Origin: Roseburia sp.
GTDB lineage: Bacteria; Bacillota; Clostridia; Lachnospirales; Lachnospiraceae
Direction: 5' to 3'
Assembly (NCBI GenBank): GCA_022771695.1
Contig: JALEKJ010000040.1
Span: 57,209-121,208, forward strand
Length of the DNA stretch: 64,000 bases
The notes below the pieces were generated by a model. That model was not told where the DNA came from. It made no database searches and saw only the letters and a list, made by a program, of their open reading frames with translations. The first letter of the stretch is position 1; each line of letters begins with the position of its first letter. Of this stretch, positions 25,785 to 32,477 are shown piece after piece. Made by a program: the position numbers and the translations under genes.

Positions 25785-26606
25785 ATGACATTAGGCGATA
25801 AATTATCAAAACTGAGAAAAGAAAATAATTACACGCAGGAACAGCTTGCGGAAATTCTTGGTGTTTCCAGACAATCAATCAGCAAATGGGAAAGCGACAT
25901 TACCTATCCCGAAACTGACAAACTGATACGGATGAGCCAGCTCTTTCATTGCACTACAGATTATTTGCTTTTGGAGGAAGCGGATGCATCCGACCGTATG
26001 ACGCAAGAGGAGGAAACCAACACCGCATTTCTGTTCAAGCGTTCTTTCCGCGAAAAGAAAAGCGAAAAGACGATATGTGGAATGCCGCTGTGGCATATTG
26101 GAAAGAATGCAAGAGGCTTTGTTGCTGTCGGCATGAACGCAAGAGGGGTGATTGCAATCGGAATGAAGGCAAGGGGACTCATTTCTCTTGGATTGTTATC
26201 TCTCGGCCTGCTTTCCTTCGGTGTACTGCCACTCGGTCTGCTTTCCGTTGGATTATTTGCAATCGGCATCCTTTCCGCCGGCTGCTTCTCTGTGGGCGTA
26301 TTTGCAACCGGAGCCATCAGCCTGGGCATACTGTCACTTGGCGCAATCGCAATCGGCGACTTCTCTGTGGGTGCGTTGGCAATTGGAAAATATGTGGCAA
26401 TCGGCGACCACGCACGGGCAATGATTGCCATAGGCGATACCGTGGCTGTCGGCAGCGTATATCAAAAGAGCGGTGAACTTATTGCACAGAATGTTACGGT
26501 TCTGGAATTGACCGAACAAGAGATTACCACGATCAAAAACCTGATTGACACGACTGTCCCATCCTATTTATGGTGGGCAAAGGAGGTTATAAAGTTGTTC
26601 CTATAA
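25785..26606 (+). CDS. XRE regulator with a C-terminal glycine pentad-repeat domain
   Basis: The protein has 273 residues from the ATG at 25785, which follows GGAGG. Residues 4-60 form an XRE helix-turn-helix (QLAEILGVSRQSISKWESD). Residues of about 110-205 are some 19 consecutive pentads of the form [A/S]-x-G-x-[hydrophobic] (SLGLL, SFGVL, SVGLF, AIGIL, SVGVF, SLGAI). The strict five-residue period recalls pentapeptide-repeat beta-helices, but the Gly-rich hydrophobic consensus differs from A(D/N)LxX. A hydrophobic membrane-associated domain is the alternative. The C-terminal 60 residues are soluble-looking. Targets unknown. The next plus-strand genes are the MFS module. Confidence 0.82.
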   Translation: MTLGDKLSKLRKENNYTQEQLAEILGVSRQSISKWESDITYPETDKLIRMSQLFHCTTDYLLLEEADASDRMTQEEETNTAFLFKRSFREKKSEKTICGMPLWHIGKNARGFVAVGMNARGVIAIGMKARGLISLGLLSLGLLSFGVLPLGLLSVGLFAIGILSAGCFSVGVFATGAISLGILSLGAIAIGDFSVGALAIGKYVAIGDHARAMIAIGDTVAVGSVYQKSGELIAQNVTVLELTEQEITTIKNLIDTTVPSYLWWAKEVIKLFL

Positions 26607-26619
26607 GCGTATTCCACGC

Positions 26620-26648
26620 TTGACCTTATAGTTGACAACTGCTATAAT
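26620..26648 (+). promoter_or_regulatory. Promoter of the MFS leader
   Basis: TTGACC (26620-26625) and a perfect TATAAT (26643-26648) are separated by 17 bp. Transcription should begin near 26655, giving a leader of about 190 nt before the MFS gene. Confidence 0.85.
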
Positions 26649-26669
26649 GCACTCAAAATAATTTTGCAG

Positions 26670-26760
26670 AAAGGAGCGCAACATGAGCTGGAAAACCACC
26701 AATATTCATCTTATGAAAGGATCAATTTGGAGCGTTTACGGGGATAGTGCGCTCTTTTTT
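26670..26760 (+). promoter_or_regulatory. Attenuator hairpin that includes the leader ribosome-binding site
   Basis: AAAGGAGCGCA (26670-26680), which contains the leader Shine-Dalgarno, is complementary over 11 bp (one G-T) to 26748-26758, directly followed by a T-run. The loop holds nearly the whole leader peptide. A ribosome on the leader would disrupt the stem and allow readthrough into the MFS gene. Confidence 0.65.
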
Positions 26761-26766
26761 AGGTAA
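26683..26766 (+). CDS. Putative 27-residue leader peptide upstream of the MFS gene
   Basis: An open frame with ATG at 26683 and GAAAGGAG a few bases before encodes MSWKTTNIHLMKGSIWSVYG followed by DSALFFR. It begins about 28 nt after the predicted transcription start and ends at the T-run of a terminator-like hairpin. Such short frames in the leaders of antibiotic-resistance transporters and ABC-F genes act as stalling sensors. Size and position fit that role; nothing more can be said from the peptide itself. Confidence 0.6.
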   Translation: MSWKTTNIHLMKGSIWSVYGDSALFFR

Positions 26767-26843
26767 TTTCTGATTCAAACCTAATAAACTGATTTCATTA
26801 TCTCCTATCAAATTCCATCACAATTTGAAAAGGAGATTTTTTT

Positions 26844-27962
26844 ATGCAAAAATTTAATATTAAAACACAAATAAGACGATTATATTTTATTACAGGCATC
26901 GGATGTTTCCAGATTGCAGGGGCATCCTGGGTGGCACTTCTTGCACTTCGCGGTTTTACCATTCTGCAAATTGGATTTTTAGAAAGTATATTCCATATTG
27001 TAAGTATGACATTCGAGATACCTTCCGGAGCGATTGCAGATGTCTGCGGGAGAAAAAAGACGATGATGATAAGCCAATGTATGTCTATTGTTTCCGGTAT
27101 TTTTATGATTCTGTCAACTTCCTTTTGGACAATCGCGCTTGCCATTGCCATCAACGCTTTAAGCTATAACTTCGCATCCGGAACCAGAGAAGCTTTGGCG
27201 TACGATAGTCTGAAAAAGGCAAATCGCGAGGAACAGTATGACCACTTTGCATCTACGGAAATGATGTTGTACCGAGTCAGCAATTCTACGGCAACTCTTT
27301 GCGCCGGTTTTGCACTTGCAGTCGGATATAAAATTGCATACATGACGGATGTAACAGTCGGGCTTGTGGCATTATACTTTGCCTGCCGATTAATGGAAGT
27401 TCCTGCCTGCCAAGTGGAAAACAAGGATATACCAAATGATGTTCTTACAAAAGAAACTCTCTGCGTTCGCATTTATCACTGCATCAAGGAAAGTGTTTTG
27501 TTTATAAAAAACAATCGCCGTGCAAGAGTCATTATTTTTGTAAATGCACTGATTGGAGCGGTTGCCACACTTATGCTGTTCTTTCTGCAAGCAAAGCTTC
27601 CGCTAGTAGGATTGCCTAACTTGTTACTTGGTCCGGCACTTTTTCTTATGGGGCTTGGTGCAGCTCTGGGTTCAAAGTTGGTAAGTGCCTTTTCGCACAG
27701 AAAATACGCAAATATCCTTGCTTTTAGTACATTTGGAATTATTTTGGCAATGATATCCATGTTTACCGGGAATCCTTATGTTATGTGTGTCGGTGGATTT
27801 GTGGCTTCATTCTCTGATGATTTTCTGGAAGTCCGAACCGACATTGTTCTCAATCATATGATTCCGTCCGAGCAAAGAGCCACTCTGGTGTCTATCTGCT
27901 CTTTTACATTTTCGATTGTGATGTTCTTTCTTTCGCCAATCATGGGATGGTTGTTTATGTAA
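26844..27962 (+). CDS. MFS transporter, probable drug efflux
   Basis: The 372-residue membrane protein has about 10-11 hydrophobic segments and the MFS loop-2 motif (GAIADVCGRKKTMM, about residues 60-73). This is the D-x-x-G-R-K pattern of the group that includes Tet(40)- and Mef-like efflux proteins. It starts after AAAAGGAG. It is shorter than the roughly 400-420 residues usual for the group and stops just inside what would be the penultimate helix (MGWLFM), so a 3' truncation is possible. The leader in front of it suggests induction by a ribosome-targeting compound; the substrate is not known. Confidence 0.85.
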   Translation: MQKFNIKTQIRRLYFITGIGCFQIAGASWVALLALRGFTILQIGFLESIFHIVSMTFEIPSGAIADVCGRKKTMMISQCMSIVSGIFMILSTSFWTIALAIAINALSYNFASGTREALAYDSLKKANREEQYDHFASTEMMLYRVSNSTATLCAGFALAVGYKIAYMTDVTVGLVALYFACRLMEVPACQVENKDIPNDVLTKETLCVRIYHCIKESVLFIKNNRRARVIIFVNALIGAVATLMLFFLQAKLPLVGLPNLLLGPALFLMGLGAALGSKLVSAFSHRKYANILAFSTFGIILAMISMFTGNPYVMCVGGFVASFSDDFLEVRTDIVLNHMIPSEQRATLVSICSFTFSIVMFFLSPIMGWLFM

Positions 27963-27994
27963 GTTTTTGAATCACAAAAAATTGTGTTCTTTAC

Positions 27995-28024
27995 GAGGAT
28001 GTCAATCCATAGCTTGACATCCTC
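27995..28024. promoter_or_regulatory. Perfect 11-bp inverted repeat overlapping a -35 box
   Basis: GAGGATGTCAA (27995-28005) and its complement (28014-28024) flank 8 bp. The right arm contains the TTGACA of the next promoter. There is no T-tract, so it may be an operator, or a weak terminator of the MFS gene. Confidence 0.55.
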
Positions 28025-28042
28025 TAAAGATATCATTACAAT
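28014..28042 (+). promoter_or_regulatory. Promoter of the second leader
   Basis: TTGACA (28014-28019) and TACAAT (28037-28042) are separated by 17 bp. Transcription would start near 28050, some 370 nt upstream of the MutS2-like gene. Confidence 0.82.
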
Positions 28043-28069
28043 AAGAGAAACTAATAAAAGGACGGTGAA

Positions 28070-28102
28070 GTGTTTGTTAACGGCATAAATTGCGGAAAAT
28101 AA
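28070..28102 (+). CDS. Putative 10-residue leader peptide
   Basis: A GTG at 28070 follows AAAAGGA by 7 bases and opens MFVNGINCGK, then stops. A second possible frame (GTG at 28065, MKCLLTA) overlaps it. It lies about 20 nt after the predicted transcription start and 24 nt before a terminator-like hairpin, the arrangement of ribosome-mediated attenuators. It is too short to support by codon statistics. Confidence 0.45.
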   Translation: MFVNGINCGK

Positions 28103-28125
28103 GAAAATCTACGAAAGCAATACGT

Positions 28126-28151
28126 GGTATCTGTAATAGATATCCTTTTTT
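28126..28151 (+). terminator. Attenuator-type terminator in the second leader
   Basis: GG-TATCT (28126-28132) pairs with AGATA-T-CC (28138-28145) with one bulged T, and six Ts follow. It lies shortly after the leader peptide. Confidence 0.6.
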
Positions 28152-28272
28152 CGTATACCTTTTATCCATGATTTATGCAGCACAGACACTTTTTTGACGC
28201 ACTTATGCGTCTGACTGGTGCGGCATCGCCAAATAATCGTTTTTCACAAGCCGCTTTTCGTTTTTGTGTTTT

Positions 28273-28317
28273 ACCTGTATAGTCTTGGATGATAAGACTC
28301 TACAGGTTTTTTTATTT
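28273..28317 (+). terminator. Strong terminator upstream of the MutS2-like gene
   Basis: Two stacked stems, ACCTGTA/TACAGGT and AGTCTT/AAGACT, with one internal mismatch and a 7-nt loop, are followed by a run of Ts. It lies about 100 nt before the MutS2-like start and would block transcription from the leader promoter unless antiterminated. Between 28152 and 28272 I see a GACGCA/TGCGTC hairpin and no gene. Confidence 0.85.
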
Positions 28318-28417
28318 TCCATATAGCTCAAAACAAGATTATCATATACGCATTCGTGCCTGCACGCTGCGTTGACACAAATAGATAGCCAAATGGCTGT
28401 AACATATGGAGGATATG

Positions 28418-30334
28418 ATGAACCAAACATTTGAAATTATCGGATTTTCAGAAATAAAAAGACAACTCGCAGAATATGCAAACACCGAACAGGGCAAAAC
28501 TCTCGCAGAGGCACTCTCCCCTTACCTATCCGAAACCACACTGCAAAAGCACTTAAGAGAGACCTCGCAGGCGAAACGATGCTTAGAAGAAATTGGGACT
28601 CCGCCGATTCCTCACATGAAAGACCTGGAGGAAAAAATAGAATCCGCGACGCGCGGAGAAATGCTGACCGCAGAGGATATCGAGACCGTTGGCATGTTTC
28701 TGCGGGCAATAAGCCGCATGAAATCCTATCTGGCACTGGGAATGAAACGGCAAATCGGCCTGGCATTCTATAGTGAAAATCTGATAGAGATACCGGAATT
28801 GGAAGAAGAAATCGAGCGCTCCATCCGCGGCGGACGCGTAGATGATTACGCCTCCGGTTATTTGCGGGATATTCGTCGAAATCTCGAATTAAAACAACAG
28901 GAGATCAAAGAACGCGCGGAGCGTCTGCTCAAAACAAACAAGGCATATCTCGCGGATTCCTTTGTCGTGACAAGAAACGGGCGCATCTGTCTGCCCATCA
29001 AAAAGGATTGCCGCGGAAAAGTCGCCGGCAGCGTGATTGACACCTCCGCAAGCAAGGCAACCTTGTTTATCGAGCCTGCTGCACTCTCCGGCCTTCGAGA
29101 AGAACTGGAACTGCTACAGATTGAGGAGGACTCTGAAGTGCGCAGAATCCTATACACGCTGTGTGATGCGGTTGCAACAGAGGCAGATATCTTAAAGGAA
29201 AATATACGAACACTCATCACCTTGGACTTTGTATTCGCCAAGGGAAAAATGAGCTTTGATATGAATGCCGTAGAACCACAAATGAACACTGATCGATATA
29301 TACGACTGAAAAATGCAAGACATCCGCTTTTGCCAAAAGAGACTTGTGTCCCGCTTAATTTTTCCATCGGAGGCGGAAAGCGCGGCGTGGTTATCACCGG
29401 CCCGAATACCGGCGGAAAGACGGTTGCCATCAAGACAGTGGCTTTGCTTAGCGTAATGGCATGCGCAGGACTGCACGTTCCCTGTGAAGAAGCAGAACTT
29501 ACCATGAACAGTCAGGTGCTCTGTGATATCGGCGACGGACAGAATATCTGCGATAACCTCTCCACCTTTTCTGCACATATTACAAACGTCCTCTCCATCC
29601 TGCGCAGAGTAAACCGGGAAAGCCTTGTCATCTTAGACGAACTCGGCTCCGGCACAGACCCCGCAGAAGGCATGGGAATTGCGATTGCCATCTTAGAGGA
29701 ACTGCGCAAAAGCGAGTGCTTATTCCTCGTGACCACCCATTACCCGGAGGTCAAGGAATACGCCAATCATCATGAAGAGATTGAAAATGCGCGCATGACA
29801 TTTGACCGTGAAAGCTTAAAGCCGCTCTATCGTCTGGAAATCGGCAAAGCCGGTGACAGCTGCGCGCTCTATATCGCAAAAAGACTTGGGATTCCGAATG
29901 AAATGCTAAAGACTGCTGCAATGGCAGCTTATGAAACGGTTTCAACGCAGCTCGCAGCGGAGTTGGATTTAAACGCTCCCGCACAAAAATTAGAGAAAGA
30001 GCCTGCTCCAAGAATTGAAAAACGGCAGAACCTGACGACGCTTCCCTGGAATACCCCGAAATTTGAACGAGGCGACAGCGTCACAGTTCTCCCGGATGAA
30101 AAAATCGGCATTGTCATAAAACCGGCAGATGATATGGGAAATGTCTTAGTCCAAATACAAAAAGAAAAAGTACTGGTAAACCAAAAACGCTTGAAATTAA
30201 AAGTTGCGGCAACAGAACTTTACCCGGAGGACTATGATTTTTCGATTATCTTTGACACGGTGGAAAATCGAAAAGCAAGACACCAGATGAGTAAACATCA
30301 TGTGCCAGACCTCATGATCGAGACAGAGGAATAG
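28418..30334 (+). CDS. MutS2-like ATPase lacking the Smr domain
   Basis: The 638-residue protein has the MutS2 core: an N-terminal lever/clamp region (residues 1-300), then the MutS ATPase with Walker A GPNTGGKT (about residue 327) and Walker B LVILDELGSGTD (about 403). A KOW-like segment (GDSVTVLPDEKIGIVIK, about 552) follows. The long coiled coil is short and the C-terminal Smr nuclease domain of MutS2 (about 785 residues in Bacillus) is absent. Bacillus MutS2 splits collided ribosomes; an Smr-less relative might split or bind without cleaving. The ATG at 28418 is chosen because GGAGG is 5 bases before it. An attenuator-like leader precedes it. Confidence 0.88.
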   Translation: MNQTFEIIGFSEIKRQLAEYANTEQGKTLAEALSPYLSETTLQKHLRETSQAKRCLEEIGTPPIPHMKDLEEKIESATRGEMLTAEDIETVGMFLRAISRMKSYLALGMKRQIGLAFYSENLIEIPELEEEIERSIRGGRVDDYASGYLRDIRRNLELKQQEIKERAERLLKTNKAYLADSFVVTRNGRICLPIKKDCRGKVAGSVIDTSASKATLFIEPAALSGLREELELLQIEEDSEVRRILYTLCDAVATEADILKENIRTLITLDFVFAKGKMSFDMNAVEPQMNTDRYIRLKNARHPLLPKETCVPLNFSIGGGKRGVVITGPNTGGKTVAIKTVALLSVMACAGLHVPCEEAELTMNSQVLCDIGDGQNICDNLSTFSAHITNVLSILRRVNRESLVILDELGSGTDPAEGMGIAIAILEELRKSECLFLVTTHYPEVKEYANHHEEIENARMTFDRESLKPLYRLEIGKAGDSCALYIAKRLGIPNEMLKTAAMAAYETVSTQLAAELDLNAPAQKLEKEPAPRIEKRQNLTTLPWNTPKFERGDSVTVLPDEKIGIVIKPADDMGNVLVQIQKEKVLVNQKRLKLKVAATELYPEDYDFSIIFDTVENRKARHQMSKHHVPDLMIETEE

Positions 30335-30345
30335 ACAGGCGGCTA

Positions 30346-30901
30346 GGACTCATAATTCCTATTATAAGAAGCTATATCATATCACATTTCCGGTGAAAAC
30401 GAAATTTCAAAATCATCTCACAAAAATCCGGAATTTTTACGAACTTGCGCCGGAAAGATGTTATAGTTCCTGTCTTTCTTGACGCAATCCTCAACCCTGC
30501 GGTTGAGGCGTACACCTCACGGAGAATGTTCGCCAGATAGAAGGCAACTTTTTCGAGGGCTTTTGTGTTGCGCTTACATGGTCGCTCGAACTGAACGTAG
30601 CCGCCGCGAGGACTGTTTGAGATGCGTCCTACAGTGTTTTGAATGTAAGGACGCATCGAGTTCCGCAGCAAGGCTTATTCGCGTCTGTGAGAGCGACCAT
30701 TTAGCGCAACTAAAAAGTCATCGACTTGTTGCCTTCTACTGGACGGACATTCTCTGCGAAGTGTTCAGTCGGCAGAAGAGACAGGAAACATAATTTCCGG
30801 CGCATGTTCTAAAATTCTCGGATTTTGCTCGAAAAGATTTTGAAATTTGTTTCACGGAAATGTGGTCTAACAAATATTCCAATAATAGGAATTATGAGTC
30901 C
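30346..30901. repeat. Giant nested palindromic element (about 556 bp)
   Basis: The whole interval folds on itself as an imperfect inverted repeat. Outer arms GGACTCATAATTCCTATTA and complement are perfect over 19-20 bp. Further in come CACATTTCC, GAAATTTCAAAAT, TGCGCCGGAAA, TTCCTGTCT, GAGAATGT, TAGAAGGCAAC, TTGCGCT and ATGGTCGCTC, each with an inverted partner. The innermost stem is GATGCGTCCT/AGGACGCATC (30621-30630, 30648-30657). The outer 100 bp on each side match the element at 23967-24135. The right end includes the stop codon of rsmI. Open frames inside are by-products of the symmetry. Confidence 0.85.
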
Positions 30902-31734
30902 AGCAACGCCTGATAGACATCTCTCTTACTGATGCCGCGGTCCTTTGCGACCAGCTTCATCGCTTCCTTACGGTCAATGCCCTGACTCTCATAAACTTCC
31001 ATATGTTCCTCGAGGGACATGCTCTCCCAGCTCTTTTGCTCCTCTTTTCGCAGTTCCTCAAATGTCTTTCCGGCGATGACTAGGACATACTCTCCGCGGG
31101 GTTCATTGTCGCTATAGAATTTCAGACATTCAGATATTGTCGTCAATGTCTTTTCCTCATATCGCTTGGTAAGCTCGCGACAGACAGCGATTTTACGGTC
31201 TCCAAGGTTTACATAAAGTTCTTCCAATGTTTTTACCAGATGGTGCGGTGCCTCATAGAGGATGATGGTCCGCGTCTCATTCTTAAGCTGCGCAAGGACA
31301 TCCGCGCGCTCTTTTTTATCGCGTGGCAGAAATGCCTCGAATGCGAATCGTCTTGTCGGAAGCCCCGACATCGTAAGCGCCGTAATGCACGCCGCCGGAC
31401 CCGGAAGTGATGTGACCTCAATGCCTTCCTCATAACAGATGCGCACCAAGTCTTCGCCCGGATCGGAGATACCCGGTGTTCCTGCATCCGTGATAAGCGC
31501 GATATTCATACCCTCTCTTAACTTGTCCACCAACTGATACGCCTTTTCGATCTTATTGTATTCATGGTAACTTGTCATCGGTGTCTTAATATCAAAGTGA
31601 TTGAGCAGCTTAATTGAATTACGTGTATCCTCCGCTGCAATCAAATCCACTTCCTTTAATGTTCGCAGGACACGATAGGTAATATCCTCGAGATTTCCAA
31701 TCGGCGTCGCGCACAGATATAATTTTCCTGCCAT
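30892..31734 (-). CDS. rsmI: 16S rRNA (cytidine(1402)-2'-O)-methyltransferase
   Basis: The 280-residue protein is a full RsmI: GKLYLCATPIGNLEDITYR at the N-terminus, LIAAEDTRNSIKLLNHFDI, LITDAGTPGISDPGEDLVR (SAM site, about residues 79-97) and FLPRDKKER. It methylates C1402 of 16S rRNA at the decoding centre, using SAM. The last codons and stop coincide with the end of the neighbouring palindromic element. It is transcribed alone, with no operon partner on this strand nearby. Confidence 0.96.
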   Translation of the reverse strand: MAGKLYLCATPIGNLEDITYRVLRTLKEVDLIAAEDTRNSIKLLNHFDIKTPMTSYHEYNKIEKAYQLVDKLREGMNIALITDAGTPGISDPGEDLVRICYEEGIEVTSLPGPAACITALTMSGLPTRRFAFEAFLPRDKKERADVLAQLKNETRTIILYEAPHHLVKTLEELYVNLGDRKIAVCRELTKRYEEKTLTTISECLKFYSDNEPRGEYVLVIAGKTFEELRKEEQKSWESMSLEEHMEVYESQGIDRKEAMKLVAKDRGISKRDVYQALLDS

Positions 31735-31812
31735 AAGGGATTTCCTTTCTCATGGTATTTGTCACTCATATTTTATAATAGAACAAATACGGAAAAAAGC
31801 AAAGGTATTTTA

Positions 31813-31851
31813 CTATAAAAGACCTATGAAGCATCATACTCCATAGGTCTT
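31813..31851 (-). terminator. Terminator after the LacI-CBM20 remnant
   Basis: Ten-bp arms AAGACCTATG (31819-31828) and complement (31842-31851) are followed by TTTTAT on the minus strand. It is the likely end of the alpha-glucoside operon. Confidence 0.8.
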
Positions 31852-31907
31852 CCAATAATTTTTTTGATAAGCTGCTCAGCAACACACATCGCACAGCCTT
31901 GTCCTCA

Positions 31908-32465
31908 TTATCTCCATATATATACCTCTGTGTCAATTACTCCGCTTTTCTCGCCGGAAGATGCGATAACACGATTGCCACCGCTTTCCCACATTACATT
32001 CCCGCTGGCATCCTTTTTAATAAATTTAAACTCAATTGTAGTATTTGCCGGCACACTCACCGGTAAATACCATTCCGGATATCCAGGATTTAACATTGCC
32101 TCTGTACACTCATCCACGTTCCAGCTTCCAAGCTCCGGTACATTCCCTACGATATAGATATTTTCTCCGTAATTTGTTGTAGCATTTACCACAGTAAGCA
32201 TCGGTTTTAATATTTTTGAAAACGGGTAATCATCGAACATAAGAATCCCCACATCCTTCGGTATCTGAATATTTCTATCATGCAGCGCATTCACACAGCC
32301 ATACGCAATATAGTTATTCGCACATATTACCGCGTCCGGCATCTTTCCGCGATGACTAATCTGCTCCATCATCGCGTAGCCGCTGCCGCAGTCAGATTCT
32401 CCGTTAAAATTGGGATTTCCAATCACAAGATGCTCTTTATCTACATCTTCTCTGCTTTTATATTC
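31908..32465 (-). pseudogene. Chimeric remnant: LacI effector-domain fragment joined to a CBM20 starch-binding domain
   Basis: In one frame, an internal piece of a LacI-type regulator (VIGNPNFNGESDCG, DAVICANNYIAYGCVNAL and IPKDVGILMFDDYPFSKIL) runs directly into a complete-looking CBM20 domain (IYIVGNVPELGSWN, then PEWYLPVSVPANTTIEFKF and NRVIASSG). The LacI part lacks its DNA-binding domain and its C-terminal end; its homology starts right after a stop codon, 12 bp past the GH13 stop. The only in-frame start is a GTG at 32426, giving 172 residues without a signal peptide. A deletion joining two genes of a starch locus is the simplest reading. Whether it is translated is unknown. Confidence 0.72.
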
Positions 32466-32477
32466 CTAGGACAGTCT

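Noticed and set aside
28050..28317. A known riboswitch class in the leader of the MutS2-like gene
   Set aside because: I compared it by eye with the conserved cores of purine, SAM, c-di-GMP, guanidine, fluoride, THF and ZTP riboswitches and saw no match; the short frame plus hairpins fit attenuation better. A covariance-model scan would be decisive.
30372..30793. Two overlapping open frames on opposite strands (about 100 codons each)
   Set aside because: They mirror each other because the DNA is palindromic; neither has a convincing ribosome-binding site or a recognisable domain.
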